A stretch of DNA of 60,870 nt from an uncultured Clostridia bacterium (GCA_944391015.1 CALXRZ010000003.1:1-60870), one strand, 5' to 3'; counted from the stretch's first letter, positions 36,593 to 45,902 are shown. A program made the numbers and translations. The notes: generated by a model from the letters alone, not told the origin.

Positions 36593-37363
36593 TTACAGGA
36601 TTTGATAAAGACGGATAATGACAGTCCCACCATCCGTGAATGCCTCGATTTGGATAGGAAATCCAGCATTGTTGGTAAACACCAATGTTTTCCTATACCT
36701 TTCGTCAGAGGACCAGGATACGGTTGCATCATACCCCTCTGCCACATAGGAAGAAGGAATACTGTGGTGAAATACCTTATCTACCTGCAGTCCTTGTTTT
36801 AGGACTGCATTGTAGAGTGCAGTCGATACTTGGCATACACCTCCACCGTATCCATCTACATACTTGCCACCACTAATTACGGTGGCAATCTTGTAGCCAT
36901 TTTCTTTGTTGGCAATGCCAACAGTAGCATACCATTCGAATTGCTGGCCTGGCTCCATTCTGTAACCATCCAATTTGGTACAGGCAAGAGCCATATTGTA
37001 GTTCCGATTTGTTCCACTCGAATCATTATCGATTCTCACTTCACACAAGAACTGCTTTCCAGTTTCTTCTGCCGGAAGTAAGATATACCGTTTTAAAGCA
37101 TACCCTGTGCTTCCGTCCTGTGTTCTAATTGTGTAGAAATCGCCTTCCTCTCCTGTAATAAATACGTTTTCGCCGTTCGAGAGTTTTTTGATTCTCTCAG
37201 CACTTTTAGACGGCGCATTCCTCAGAGAAAGGAATTCCTGCACCATCACCGTGCCAGTTTTTTCCGTTTCATAGCCTACTGCGTATACAGTAAAACTACT
37301 CATCAAGAAAATCAGGCACATAGCCAAAAATACGGACAAAATTGAAGTTTTCCGGTCCTTCAT
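36593..37363 (-). CDS. Exported SH3/VanW-domain protein
   Basis: A signal peptide (about 1-29, cleavage near TVYA) is followed by a bacterial SH3 domain at about 35-95 (FLSLRNAPSKSAERIKKL), then a VanW domain at about 105-240: RNYNMALACTKLDGYRMEPGQQFEWYA and GGKYVDGYGGGVCQVSTALYNAV are diagnostic. VanW proteins are cell-wall associated; their enzymatic role is not settled. Composition is richer in G+C than the surroundings, with its own promoter and terminator, so it is another single-gene unit. It has no CATG site, unlike the cassette beside it. Confidence 0.88.
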   Translation of the reverse strand: MKDRKTSILSVFLAMCLIFLMSSFTVYAVGYETEKTGTVMVQEFLSLRNAPSKSAERIKKLSNGENVFITGEEGDFYTIRTQDGSTGYALKRYILLPAEETGKQFLCEVRIDNDSSGTNRNYNMALACTKLDGYRMEPGQQFEWYATVGIANKENGYKIATVISGGKYVDGYGGGVCQVSTALYNAVLKQGLQVDKVFHHSIPSSYVAEGYDATVSWSSDERYRKTLVFTNNAGFPIQIEAFTDGGTVIIRLYQIL

Positions 37364-37397
37364 ATCTGAGGGCCTCCTTTCTAAAAATTATGTTAAC

Positions 37398-37426
37398 ATT
37401 GTAGCACTATTTTATGACTTTGTCAA
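37398..37426 (-). promoter_or_regulatory. Promoter of the VanW gene
   Basis: A perfect TTGACA (37421-37426) and TACAAT (37398-37403) are 17 bases apart, about 20 bases before the GGAGG of the gene. Confidence 0.8.
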
Positions 37427-37475
37427 TGTCTGAATTGCTAATAGTTTTAATCTTATATTTTAACTAATTTTACAC

Positions 37476-37655
37476 CTATCTTCCTCGACCACTTCCTTGT
37501 TCAGGCATTCCCATATTTTCTCCACCTTTTCCCGGCATACCCATACCACCTGAAGTACTTCCAGAAATTGTACTAGTTACAGTTACACTACTGCTTGAGC
37601 TTCCGTTTATACTTAGTGTGTGGGTTTCTCCATTTTTTATTTCTTCAATCGTTTG
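37476..37655 (-). pseudogene. 3' remnant of a Cthe_2159-type carbohydrate-binding protein gene
   Basis: The frame encodes 59 residues ending in TAG. It starts after a stop, without an ATG, with IEEIKNGETHTLSINGSSSSV and a Gly/Met/Pro-rich tail (GGMGMPGKGGENMGMPEQG). This is the C-terminal style of DUF4353 carbohydrate-binding proteins (Cthe_2159 family) found beside CotH-like genes. The rest of the gene is missing, so it is a deletion remnant. Confidence 0.6.
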
Positions 37656-37743
37656 TTATTATGATATGTTTTTTACCTTAAAAAAAATTTAAGTTTTTGT
37701 AAAAATTGTGTGTCCTTTTTATGAAAAAATATTTTTTTACACA

Positions 37744-37778
37744 CAACAAAAAAAGACCCATTTAAGAGTCTTTTTGTT
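37744..37778 (-). terminator. Terminator after the 157-residue membrane protein gene
   Basis: AACAAAAAGAC and GTCTTTTTTTGTT on the minus strand close a short loop, with a T7 run. The stretch from 37779 to 37871 holds only AT-rich sequence. Confidence 0.75.
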
Positions 37779-37871
37779 ATTATATAACAAATTTTTTATT
37801 GTTATAATTCACAGTTTCTTTTTGTCTTATCAATGTATATTTTAGGGCAAGCCGTGAATTGTAACTTTTTA

Positions 37872-38345
37872 TTATAAAGTTCTATAATTATTCTTATCTG
37901 CTCTTTCATCAAGTTTTCTATCATAAGCTTTATTTTTATAAAACCAGTCTGTCTTTTTATCTGTTGGGTGTGCTTTTCTATTTTTATCTAATAATACATC
38001 AAATAATGCAGCTATTGCCAAAACTAATGCAAAGAATTCAAATAACATTCCCATTACTTGAGTTGCATCTATTGTGCCATCTACTATTTGTGTTAAATGT
38101 GATGCAAAAGATGGGCCATAATACATAAAATGTGCTATTAAATATATTACTGCTGCTAATAATTTACGCTTTATCATAAAGCAAATACATATAAATGTTA
38201 AGAACAATAATACTATTTCCATAGTCATATTTGATGGTGTAAACATAAATTCTATTCCTATTGATGATAGTACTGTTCCTACTAATCTAAATCCCCAAAA
38301 CATAAATGCAAACATTGCTATTAACCAACTTGAAAAATTTTTCAT
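37872..38345 (-). CDS. Small four-helix membrane protein of unknown function
   Basis: Four hydrophobic segments (about 5-25, 40-60, 63-80, 95-117) are followed by a charged cytoplasmic tail of 40 residues (DKKTDWFYKNKAYDRKLDERADKNNY). I do not know the family. It has AAGGAGGAC before the ATG and stands alone between two terminator-like hairpins. Native composition and the absence of CATG suggest it is a long-term resident. Confidence 0.6.
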   Translation of the reverse strand: MKNFSSWLIAMFAFMFWGFRLVGTVLSSIGIEFMFTPSNMTMEIVLLFLTFICICFMIKRKLLAAVIYLIAHFMYYGPSFASHLTQIVDGTIDATQVMGMLFEFFALVLAIAALFDVLLDKNRKAHPTDKKTDWFYKNKAYDRKLDERADKNNYRTL

Positions 38346-38428
38346 CTGTGTATGTCCTCCTTAAATTTTTAAATACTATAAATATATTTTATCATATTTT
38401 ATTTTTATTACAATACTTTGGTCGAATT

Positions 38429-38453
38429 TTATCCTATAAATGTTATAGGATAA
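38429..38453. repeat. Perfect small palindrome
   Basis: TTATCCTATAA, ATG, TTATAGGATAA: an 11-base perfect inverted repeat about 85 bases before the membrane protein gene. It could be an operator or a hairpin. Confidence 0.45.
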
Positions 38454-38547
38454 TGTTTTTCTTTATTCAAGCCTTGGAATTCAGCTAGTATGTGTTTTCA
38501 AGCTATTATCTTGTAACTATATGATAATGTCAAAAAGGCAACACAAA

Positions 38548-38620
38548 AGCCTAAAATAAAGTATATTCAGCATTGTGCATATTAACGAAATTGTTAAGAA
38601 ATATACATTTATTTTAGGCT
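38548..38620 (-). terminator. Long hairpin after the DUF1292 gene
   Basis: Arms AGCCTAAAATAAAGTATAT and ATATACATTTATTTTAGGCT pair with one bulge around a 34-nt loop. It resembles the long hairpin at 7916-8002 in its AGCCT and AAAGTAT ends. Confidence 0.6.
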
Positions 38621-38641
38621 ACTAGTTTTTATTTATAGATT

Positions 38642-38959
38642 TTATTCATCAACAAAATTGAATTCGTCTTTAAATTTTTCTTTAAATATATCGAATACAG
38701 CTTGTAATACATCTTCGTCTTCTACGCTTACATAAGATTCTTCGTCTTCTGAGTCTGTATCTTCTAATTTAAGAATTACAACTTCATCAGCTTCATCTTC
38801 ATCATTAGGTAGTAAAACTACATATTCTTCTCCCTCATATTCAATTAAGTCTAAAAATTCAAATTCTATTTCGTCTCCGTTTTCGTCATTTAAAACTATT
38901 ATATTATCTAGTTCCTCTCCTTCTTGATTGTTTGGAACATTGTTTTCATTTTCACTCAT
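38642..38959 (-). CDS. DUF1292 protein (YrzB-like)
   Basis: A strongly acidic protein of 105 residues with the family core IIVLNDENGDEIEFEFLD and EEYVVLLPNDEDEADEVVILKLE. Function unknown. In Bacillus the homologue yrzB lies with ireB-like yrzL and ruvX-like yrrK; here the same trio ends one operon, in the order ireB, ruvX, DUF1292. Confidence 0.92.
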   Translation of the reverse strand: MSENENNVPNNQEGEELDNIIVLNDENGDEIEFEFLDLIEYEGEEYVVLLPNDEDEADEVVILKLEDTDSEDEESYVSVEDEDVLQAVFDIFKEKFKDEFNFVDE

Positions 38960-39076
38960 TTTTTATATTCTCCTTTCAAAAATTTATTTATATTAAAATT
39001 TTAATATCTAGTTTTTAGTTAAGTGCTATAATTTGCGCCCAGCTAAACCTTTTATATTTTAGCTCATAATATTTCT

Positions 39077-39520
39077 CTAACTATTTTCTTCATTGTTTTT
39101 TATTTTATTCACATATGTTTCTAAAATATATACAGCGGAAATAGTGTCTACAATATTTCTTTTTTCATACTTATTTATATTCAAGTAATTCATTGTTCTA
39201 TGTGCAGCAACAGTAGTTAGCCTTTCATCTATTTTTTCAATTTTTATTTTGTTAAACTTGCATTTTAGTTTGTGAATAAATTTTTCTGTAACTTCTACTC
39301 TTTCTGACTTGGTTCCATTCATATTTATTGGCAAACCAATAACTATAGTATCTATTTCATATTGGTTAAGTATTTCTTCTAATCTTTTTAGTACTATTTT
39401 ATCATTTCCTTTATGATGAATAGTTTCTAAACCTTGCACAGTTATTCCAAGTTCATCTGTTATAGCAAGACCTACTCTGCTATCTCCATAGTCAATTCCT
39501 AATTTTCTCATTTTATTCAT
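39077..39520 (-). CDS. ruvX: Holliday junction resolvase-like RuvX (YqgF)
   Basis: An RNase H-fold nuclease that matures pre-16S rRNA ends and may resolve branched DNA. The starting motif [35 protein letters not shown] in the centre, and [14 protein letters not shown] near residue 105 are the standard signature. It has 147 residues, as usual. Its start overlaps the ireB stop, so translation is coupled. Confidence 0.95.
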   Translation of the reverse strand: MNKMRKLGIDYGDSRVGLAITDELGITVQGLETIHHKGNDKIVLKRLEEILNQYEIDTIVIGLPINMNGTKSERVEVTEKFIHKLKCKFNKIKIEKIDERLTTVAAHRTMNYLNINKYEKRNIVDTISAVYILETYVNKIKNNEENS

Positions 39521-39770
39521 CTAATCCTATATAATTTTTAACCATTCTTTCTAGCAATTCATCTCTTTCAACTTGCCTAATTAAATTTCTTGCATTATTA
39601 TGACTTGTTATATAAGTAGGGTCTCCTGAAAGAATATATCCTACTATTTGGTTTATTGGATTATATCCCTTTTCTTGTAAAGCATTATAAACTTCCTTAA
39701 GTATTTCTTTTGCTTTAACGTTTTTATCTTTTTCAACCTTAAAGCTCATTGTTTCATCCATCATTGGCAT
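39513..39770 (-). CDS. ireB: IreB family phosphoprotein
   Basis: A small helical protein that in enterococci is phosphorylated by the PASTA kinase IreK and tunes cell-envelope stress and cephalosporin resistance. The threonine-rich start MDETMSFKV is the phosphorylated region, and [30 protein letters not shown] is the family signature. AAGGAGG precedes the ATG. The order ireB-ruvX-DUF1292 is conserved in Firmicutes, but the three upstream genes of this operon are not the usual alaS. Confidence 0.95.
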   Translation of the reverse strand: MPMMDETMSFKVEKDKNVKAKEILKEVYNALQEKGYNPINQIVGYILSGDPTYITSHNNARNLIRQVERDELLERMVKNYIGLDE

Positions 39771-39783
39771 AATACATACCTCC

Positions 39784-40887
39784 TTATAATTCTGTTATTT
39801 TACTTTCCTCTTTGTCTGCGTGGTCTAAGTATTCTTCTTGTTTTTTCAATACACCTTCTAGTGCTGTTCCTTTATAATATGTAGATATTATAACATTTAT
39901 TTTTGGTTTTGCAACTACATCCTCATCATCTTCAAATTCCACATCTACTGGTTCTATTTCTAAAGCTTCAACATTTTCTTTCATTTGCTCTATAAAGCTA
40001 AAAGCAGAAGATTTTTCTATTCCTGAAAATACTATAGCAAATTTTGGTCCCATATATCTTACAAAAATGTATTGGTTTGCTAAATTAGCTTTTATTACCT
40101 CACACACTCTAGTTATAACAGCATCACCGGTTTTTCTGCTTATATCTTCATTTATTTCCTCTATATTGATTATTCTAAACATACATACAGTAGATGTTGT
40201 ATATAAGTCTATAGTCTTTTTTCCTTCGCCATACAAATATTCTGCAGTTTTTAGTGTACTATATTTGTCATCTCTAACTATACTTTCTATTATTCTTTGA
40301 TTTTCTACTGTTTTTAGGATTGAAACAATATTATTTCTAATTACCTCTAGTATAGTTGTATCTATAGAGTCAAATTCGTGTGGTTGTCCACCTTCTAGTA
40401 ACCAATATCCTATATATACATTGTCTACATATAGAGGGAAGAATAATGCACTTTTAGCTCTAGCAAATTCCATTTTTTGGTATGGTAGCCTGTCTCCTTC
40501 TTTTTCTACAGTTATATATTTTGGTATAGAAGTTTCTATGCTTTCTTTAAAAACTTGTTGTTCTTCCAAGTCACTTAAAGAACTTAAAGCATCCCAATGT
40601 TTTTGGTCAACATTTGAGGCTTTTACCACATATTTGGTTCCATCATATATTACAATAGTGGAGTATTTGAATTGATATCTTTCTATAATAATATTATTTA
40701 TTTGTTCTATTTTTTCATCTACTGAAGCATTTTGGCTTATTGTGTCCATAAAATCTTGCAATATATTTAAGTTTGTTACCTTTTGGTTTAAACTATTAAA
40801 ATTATTTATTTTTTTGTGTATGGACATATTATATACCATTAGCAATATTATTATTACTACTAATATTAGTATTACTCCAATTATCAA
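39784..40887 (-). CDS. GAF domain protein with degenerate GGDEF domain
   Basis: One N-terminal membrane helix (1-20), a GAF-like sensor at about 55-195 ([34 protein letters not shown]), then a diguanylate-cyclase fold in which the active motif GGDEF reads MGPKF ([15 protein letters not shown]). Cyclic di-GMP synthesis is thus unlikely; it may bind a nucleotide or a partner. The start is a TTG seven bases after GGGGTG. It lies between the MinD-like gene and ireB in the same operon. Confidence 0.78.
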   Translation of the reverse strand: MIIGVILILVVIIILLMVYNMSIHKKINNFNSLNQKVTNLNILQDFMDTISQNASVDEKIEQINNIIIERYQFKYSTIVIYDGTKYVVKASNVDQKHWDALSSLSDLEEQQVFKESIETSIPKYITVEKEGDRLPYQKMEFARAKSALFFPLYVDNVYIGYWLLEGGQPHEFDSIDTTILEVIRNNIVSILKTVENQRIIESIVRDDKYSTLKTAEYLYGEGKKTIDLYTTSTVCMFRIINIEEINEDISRKTGDAVITRVCEVIKANLANQYIFVRYMGPKFAIVFSGIEKSSAFSFIEQMKENVEALEIEPVDVEFEDDEDVVAKPKINVIISTYYKGTALEGVLKKQEEYLDHADKEESKITEL

Positions 40888-40913
40888 AAGATATCACCCC
40901 TTTTGTTCTTATT

Positions 40914-43316
40914 TTAAAATCTACTTTTCATTTTGTTTAATGTTTCATTCATATTACTTGAGAAACCATTTGATTTTTGATTATATGAATTAAATTTATT
41001 AGCTGGCCTATCATTGCTCAATAAAGGATACATCATATTTGTTAATCCTTCTAGGCTTGCCATAAAGTTTTTTGGATAACCTTTAGTAGATATTTCGCAA
41101 TTTACTAAACCGTCCAAATATCTTGAATATGCCTCTTGGTCAAATGGTATACTACAAAATTTTATATGGTCTTTATCAAAAAGCTCTGTCATATATGACA
41201 TTGATGGGTCATTGTATGATGACATTCCACCTATAATTACTCTATCTGTTATGCTTCTAACACGTAAAACTTTGTTTAATACTATTCTTAGTTTACTTGG
41301 TTCTAATATGTTTCTTGATTTTAAGTTTCTTAAAAATGCTGTTAGTGGTTGTATTGTCAATATATCATAGCTTTGTACTAAATATATTTCTTGTGCACAG
41401 TCAAAGTATGCATAACTTGTTTCGTAATCGCAATCCATTATAACTAAAGAATAATTTTTAGTTAGTGTAGTAAGTACATTTTGGTAATCTATAAAGTCTA
41501 CACTTCTATCTGGAAGAGTTGTAAATACTGTTAAATTTTTATTTACCTCTATTCCTTTAGCAACTCCATTTGATAGATTGTCTACACAATTAAAAGCTAC
41601 TTTTCTAAGTTCTTCGTCATTTTGTGTATAAATGTAGTAAGAATTTTTGTTTTGAGTTAAATCTAGTATTGCAGTTTTTATTCCACGTTGAGATAAAATT
41701 TCTGCTGTACTATTAACTAAAAACGATGTTCCGTTTTTTGAAGTTCCTACAAAAGCTACTAGCTTATTTGACATACTTAGTAAGCTCTTTAAATTTGTAT
41801 TATCTCTTGGCTCGTATTCTTTTTTTGGTTCAAGCTCTCTTGAAGTTGGAGCATAGCTGTTTTGATTATACATATTTTGATTTAAGTTAGGTGTTGTATT
41901 TGCATTTATGCTTGGTGCTTGATTTCCTAAGTTAAACAAATTTACTTCTTCATTACTACTATTATTTACCACTTTTGAATTTTGATTATTGTTTGGTTCA
42001 TCTTCTAAACCAGGCAATATAAGTTCTCCAGATGAACTATTATTATCGCTTTCATTTCCTAGACCAAATAAATTAACTTCCTCATCTGCTTTATTTGTTT
42101 CTTCTGGCTGTACCTTTTTAGGTCTTCCTCTTCCTCTTTTTGGAGTAGTAGCATCTTCTTGTGTAACTGTTTGAACTTTTTTAGGTCTTCCTCTTTTTTT
42201 CTTTTGAGGTTCTTCTGCACCATTTTTTTCTGATATATCTGTTTCTACTGATTGCAATATATTTTCAATTTCTGATTCGTCTAATTCATTTTTGTCAGCT
42301 ACTTCATCCGCTTTTTGCTCTACTGCTTTGTTTTGGTCTACTGCATTAACATTAAAATTTGCTAAAGGATTAACTTGTTGTTCACTTAAACTAGTTGTTT
42401 CTGCACCAGTTGTATTCTCAAATTTTCTTATTCCTACTGTTTTTGGTATAACTGCTGGTTTAGTTAATCCTGCTTTTCCTATATTTCTTTCTAGTACATC
42501 TATTTTTCCAGTAGGCTCTATGGTTTCTTTCTTCTTTTTAGCTTTTTCATAATCTTGATTTGGAACATATTTTTCTTTGTCCTTTTTACTTCTTCCCTGA
42601 CTTATACTTGGTGTTACTGTTCCAAATGTAATAAGTTCTTGATATTTTTGTGAACCTGCCTCTAATACTGCTTTTACATTAAGTGGCAAAAATTTACAAA
42701 TTACCCTTAATTGTGCATCAGTATATTGCTCTGCTATGTTGTCGAAACTTTTTATATATTCTTCTTCGTTTTTTCCTAATCTTTTATAGTGATTTAATAT
42801 GTTTTGAATTTCAACTTCGTTAACATCACCTTCACCCTCGGCTTTGTATTCTACATCATCAGATTCTATTCTGTAATAAATTTTAGCATCTTTTTTACTA
42901 CGTGGTTTATTGATAAGTGCACATACATTTGAAATAGTTCTATCTTGTCCAAGCAGTGCGTTATATATTCCTATTCCAAATAACTTAACTAATATGTTTT
43001 CAGATTTTGTTCTTCTATCTGCACAAATTAAAATAATTGGTATGTCTTGTCCATCATTTGATGTAGCTTCGTCACTTATACTATCAAGTCTTTCAAATAT
43101 AAATTTATCTATTACTCCATAATTATTATTTGCAAATGGTTCTACATCTTCACTTATAACGATTCTATCATAAGTTTTATCTTTTTGTAATTCTCTTGTT
43201 ATTGCGTCAAAATAGTATACATTTTTACTAGTAATTATTTCTTTATAATCTTGTTGATATTTTTTTATTATTGATTCCGAAATACTTTCATTATTAACGG
43301 CAAATAATATTTTCAT
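40914..43316 (-). CDS. Receiver-like, AT-hook and MinD/ParA-like ATPase fusion
   Basis: Residues 1-140 have a receiver-like alpha/beta pattern (MKILFAVNNESISESII, YDRIVISEDVEPF, IPIILICADRRT) as in CpaE/TadZ-type proteins. A long Asn/Glu-rich linker has two AT-hook cores (KRGRPKK near 370 and RGRPKK near 395). The C-terminal 290 residues look like MinD/ParA: LVAFVGTSKNGTSFLVNS in the P-loop position, AILDLTQNKNS, and LVIMDCDYE in the Walker B position. The P-loop has Thr where the ATP-binding Lys should be, so hydrolysis is doubtful. GGAGGGG precedes the ATG, four bases after the pilin-like gene. Confidence 0.65.
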   Translation of the reverse strand: MKILFAVNNESISESIIKKYQQDYKEIITSKNVYYFDAITRELQKDKTYDRIVISEDVEPFANNNYGVIDKFIFERLDSISDEATSNDGQDIPIILICADRRTKSENILVKLFGIGIYNALLGQDRTISNVCALINKPRSKKDAKIYYRIESDDVEYKAEGEGDVNEVEIQNILNHYKRLGKNEEEYIKSFDNIAEQYTDAQLRVICKFLPLNVKAVLEAGSQKYQELITFGTVTPSISQGRSKKDKEKYVPNQDYEKAKKKKETIEPTGKIDVLERNIGKAGLTKPAVIPKTVGIRKFENTTGAETTSLSEQQVNPLANFNVNAVDQNKAVEQKADEVADKNELDESEIENILQSVETDISEKNGAEEPQKKKRGRPKKVQTVTQEDATTPKRGRGRPKKVQPEETNKADEEVNLFGLGNESDNNSSSGELILPGLEDEPNNNQNSKVVNNSSNEEVNLFNLGNQAPSINANTTPNLNQNMYNQNSYAPTSRELEPKKEYEPRDNTNLKSLLSMSNKLVAFVGTSKNGTSFLVNSTAEILSQRGIKTAILDLTQNKNSYYIYTQNDEELRKVAFNCVDNLSNGVAKGIEVNKNLTVFTTLPDRSVDFIDYQNVLTTLTKNYSLVIMDCDYETSYAYFDCAQEIYLVQSYDILTIQPLTAFLRNLKSRNILEPSKLRIVLNKVLRVRSITDRVIIGGMSSYNDPSMSYMTELFDKDHIKFCSIPFDQEAYSRYLDGLVNCEISTKGYPKNFMASLEGLTNMMYPLLSNDRPANKFNSYNQKSNGFSSNMNETLNKMKSRF

Positions 43317-43319
43317 TTG

Positions 43320-43745
43320 TTAACCCCTCCAGCCTTTTACAACTATTGCAAACACTAATGGTAAAACTTGACATATTACCATTACTGTTATAATTCCTAT
43401 CATAGCACCAAAACCTTTGTCTCTTACATCTAGCTTTCTTATTCCTATTATATATCTGTATATACCACTAATTGCAATTCCAACAAAGCCAAATGGTATA
43501 CTATATAACCTAATTATATTTAAAATATACGCAACTAATCCGTAAGTATTATCTCCATAAGATTCTTGATAATCTTGCAAAGTTTCTAACTCTTTATCTT
43601 TAATCTCAACCAAATTAACAGTTGCATCATTTTTTAAATCTGCACTATTTGTTGCAGTATTTAGATTTGTAGCTTTTGACATTACTGTAAATAAGCCTAA
43701 AGCAAGTATTACTACCATAATTATTGCTGCTATTTTTTTCTTCAT
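43320..43745 (-). CDS. VirB2/TrbC-like small secreted membrane protein
   Basis: A signal peptide (about 1-26) is followed by a short polar region and two hydrophobic helices (about 70-97 and 110-135) separated by a basic loop IIGIRKLDVRDKG. This is the shape of VirB2/TrbC pilin-like proteins and of some small channel components, but there is no clear family motif. It is the first gene of the operon with the MinD-like fusion. No VirB4, VirB6 or VirD4 gene is present, so a complete type IV system is not supported here. Confidence 0.5.
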   Translation of the reverse strand: MKKKIAAIIMVVILALGLFTVMSKATNLNTATNSADLKNDATVNLVEIKDKELETLQDYQESYGDNTYGLVAYILNIIRLYSIPFGFVGIAISGIYRYIIGIRKLDVRDKGFGAMIGIITVMVICQVLPLVFAIVVKGWRG

Positions 43746-43845
43746 TATTTAGTATTTCCTCCTTATTTTCAATTACTATCTATTTTTTATTATATCAAAT
43801 CAGGGATTATAATATAATACAATTTTTAAAATATCAATAGAGTTT

Positions 43846-44736
43846 TTACAAATAATAATTTACCCAGTTCGAATATATTTTATCGCCATTTTCTTTCCAG
43901 CTAAAAACAGGCTTTTCTTCTGGATTATTATCTTGATAATAGTTCTCGGGCATATCTATTTTTAGTCCCTTAGCTAAATCTCTTTTATATTCTTTATCCA
44001 AAGTGTCTACTGCATATTCTAAGTGTCCTGTAATAAATAGTTGCCTTTTTTCTTTATTTTCTACAATAAACACACCAGCTTTATCAGACTCAGATACCAC
44101 TTCTAGCTGTGGTACTTTTTCTATATCTTCCTTATACACTGTTGTATGTCTTGAGTGAGGCGCTTTAAAGCCTTGTTCAAAACCAGATAATATTTTTGAA
44201 TTTTTATCATCTATTTTATGTTCAAACACCCCAAACATTTTATTTGGAATTAGATGCTTGTCTATTCCATAATGATAATATAACCCTGCTTGAGCCCCCC
44301 AGCATATGTGAAGTGTAGATTTTGCGTGGGTCTCTGACCAGCTCATTATTTTTTCAAGCTCTGTCCAATAATTTACTTCTTCAAATTCCATCTGTTCTAC
44401 AGGTGCACCAGTTATAATTAAGCCATCAAAATCTTTATTTTTTATTTCTTCAAATGTAGAATAAAACCTTTGCATATGTTCTGGCGCCGTTGTTTTGCTT
44501 ATGTATGATGAAACTTTTACAAATGTTATTTTTATGCTTTTCCCTGAAGCCCATAACTTTCGTAATAATTGTAATTCTGTATCCTCTTTTAGAGGCATTA
44601 AATTTAAAATTGCAATTTCTAAAATTTTTTCATTTTTTTCTATAGAATTTGCGTTTTCTAGTTCTCCTAGAATTTGTATTTTTTCCTTTCGTAAAATTTC
44701 GTTTACAGGTAAACCTGCTTTTGTATAAATTGGCAT
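43846..44736 (-). CDS. metA: Homoserine O-acetyltransferase, MetA family
   Basis: Acylates homoserine for methionine synthesis. The catalytic Cys is in HICWGAQAGLYYHYG near residue 142, with the His in ITGHLEY and the Glu that follows. The residue deciding the acyl donor, after GAPV, is Glu (TGAPVEQMEFEEVNYW) and not Gly; in studied MetA enzymes Glu here goes with acetyl-CoA. So acetyltransferase is the better call than succinyltransferase. The ATG at 44736 follows GGTGAT. It stands alone, with no visible S-box leader. Confidence 0.94.
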   Translation of the reverse strand: MPIYTKAGLPVNEILRKEKIQILGELENANSIEKNEKILEIAILNLMPLKEDTELQLLRKLWASGKSIKITFVKVSSYISKTTAPEHMQRFYSTFEEIKNKDFDGLIITGAPVEQMEFEEVNYWTELEKIMSWSETHAKSTLHICWGAQAGLYYHYGIDKHLIPNKMFGVFEHKIDDKNSKILSGFEQGFKAPHSRHTTVYKEDIEKVPQLEVVSESDKAGVFIVENKEKRQLFITGHLEYAVDTLDKEYKRDLAKGLKIDMPENYYQDNNPEEKPVFSWKENGDKIYSNWVNYYL

Positions 44737-44856
44737 TTCTATCACCATTATTAAATTGTACCAAAAGCATATAATTATATACTTTTACTCAAATATTGTA
44801 TCATTTGTATAAAAATAAATCAAGGAAAATTTGTAATATTTTTTATTTGTTACCAA

Positions 44857-44897
44857 AAATAGAGTAGTAACCTCATTTGAAGTATACTACCCTATTT
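44857..44897 (-). terminator. Terminator after the 226-residue gene
   Basis: AAATAG-A-GTAGTA pairs with TACTAC-C-CTATTT, with one internal mismatch. Confidence 0.6.
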
Positions 44898-44909
44898 AAT
44901 GCTAGGACT

Positions 44910-45590
44910 TTACTCGATATTGCGACAACAATGAGAAATTATACGTTCAGCAGAACCATCACCATTCTCACGGTTGTACGCATAGGTTATTAGCACATTT
45001 CTTGACAGATTAACTTTCATTACTCTGCCGTTGATTACGTCGAAATATGAACCCTCTTTCAAGAGTTCTTTTGCCTCTTCAACGCTCATAGGCGAGGGGT
45101 CATAGTCTAAGACTCCTGCTCCCGTGGGATGCGAATAATTATAGAGTGCCGACAGTACTTCTGCTTTGTCTTTGTTAGAAATGTCAACAACATCTCTTGA
45201 TATTACTGTCACTCCATATTCGCCATCGTTCACAATAGGAGGTAAAGACTCTCCAAAAGCATTGTCAAAATTTTCACGGAATTCTTGCGAAAATTCTTGA
45301 CTTGCTAATTCATCCACAATTAGTGGAAAATAATTCATATAAATTGCGAGTCTATACCTTTCGTTTTTAAGTTTCATCGAAAAGTACTTTCCACAATATT
45401 CTTCCTCGCTTGCTAAGAGCGCCTCCATAACTTCTATTGTGTACGAAACCAAACCTCTAGGAGTAATTTGATTCGGCAAAATTCCGACAAGGAATTCGCA
45501 CAAATCATACAATTCACTAGGAACAATTTTTACCTTCCGAGCTTCGTGAAGCTTGGAAGTATTTATAGTCATACTGCTTGTTATTGTCAT
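44910..45590 (-). CDS. Unknown protein, single-gene cassette
   Basis: I do not recognise this 226-residue protein. It is soluble, with an acidic centre; near residue 165 the stretch SVEEAKELLKEGSYFDVINGRVMKV, with a Gly and an aromatic after it, resembles small proteins of mobile elements. The end has two cysteines (HCCRN). The composition is richer in G+C than metA beside it. AGGAGGGAT precedes the ATG, and a terminator follows. It is an isolated unit like those at 35561 and 59757, but has no CATG site. Confidence 0.6.
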   Translation of the reverse strand: MTITSSMTINTSKLHEARKVKIVPSELYDLCEFLVGILPNQITPRGLVSYTIEVMEALLASEEEYCGKYFSMKLKNERYRLAIYMNYFPLIVDELASQEFSQEFRENFDNAFGESLPPIVNDGEYGVTVISRDVVDISNKDKAEVLSALYNYSHPTGAGVLDYDPSPMSVEEAKELLKEGSYFDVINGRVMKVNLSRNVLITYAYNRENGDGSAERIISHCCRNIE

Positions 45591-45764
45591 CGCTATCCCT
45601 CCTGAAAGTAATGTTGCACTTTTATCCTAGCATCTTATAAAACAACACTACGGTATTTAATATTATACTATATTTTACATAATTTTTCAAGATATAATTA
45701 GATTTTAATAATTAGATAAAAATATTAGGATTACAAATTGTTTTTATTTACATAAAAAAATGTT

Positions 45765-45807
45765 AAAATCGCTACGATTTAGTATTTTCAACTATTGTAG
45801 CGATTTT
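45765..45807. terminator. Terminator after tRNA-Leu
   Basis: Perfect 11-base arms AAAATCGCTAC and GTAGCGATTTT, followed on the minus strand by AACATTTTTTTA. Confidence 0.85.
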
Positions 45808-45819
45808 GCGTTTTTTATT

Positions 45820-45902
45820 TGGTACCGATGGTGGGACTCGAACCCACATGGTTTCCCGCCAGATTTTGAGTCTGGTGCGTCTGCCAGTTCCGCCACATCG
45901 GC
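45820..45902 (-). tRNA. tRNA-Leu (CAA)
   Basis: An 83-base class II tRNA: acceptor GCCGATG pairs with CATCGGT, the anticodon arm CCAGA-CTCAAAA-TCTGG gives CAA for codon UUG, a short variable arm follows (CGGGAAACCATG), and CCA is encoded. It has the second native CATG site. Confidence 0.95.

Noticed and set aside
40914-43745. Complete type IV secretion or Tad pilus locus
   Set aside because: Only a pilin-shaped and a MinD-like protein are present; no secretion ATPase, coupling protein or prepilin peptidase is in the window.
44737-44909. Possible SAM riboswitch before metA
   Set aside because: I see only the terminator of the upstream gene and AT-rich sequence, not the conserved S-box core.
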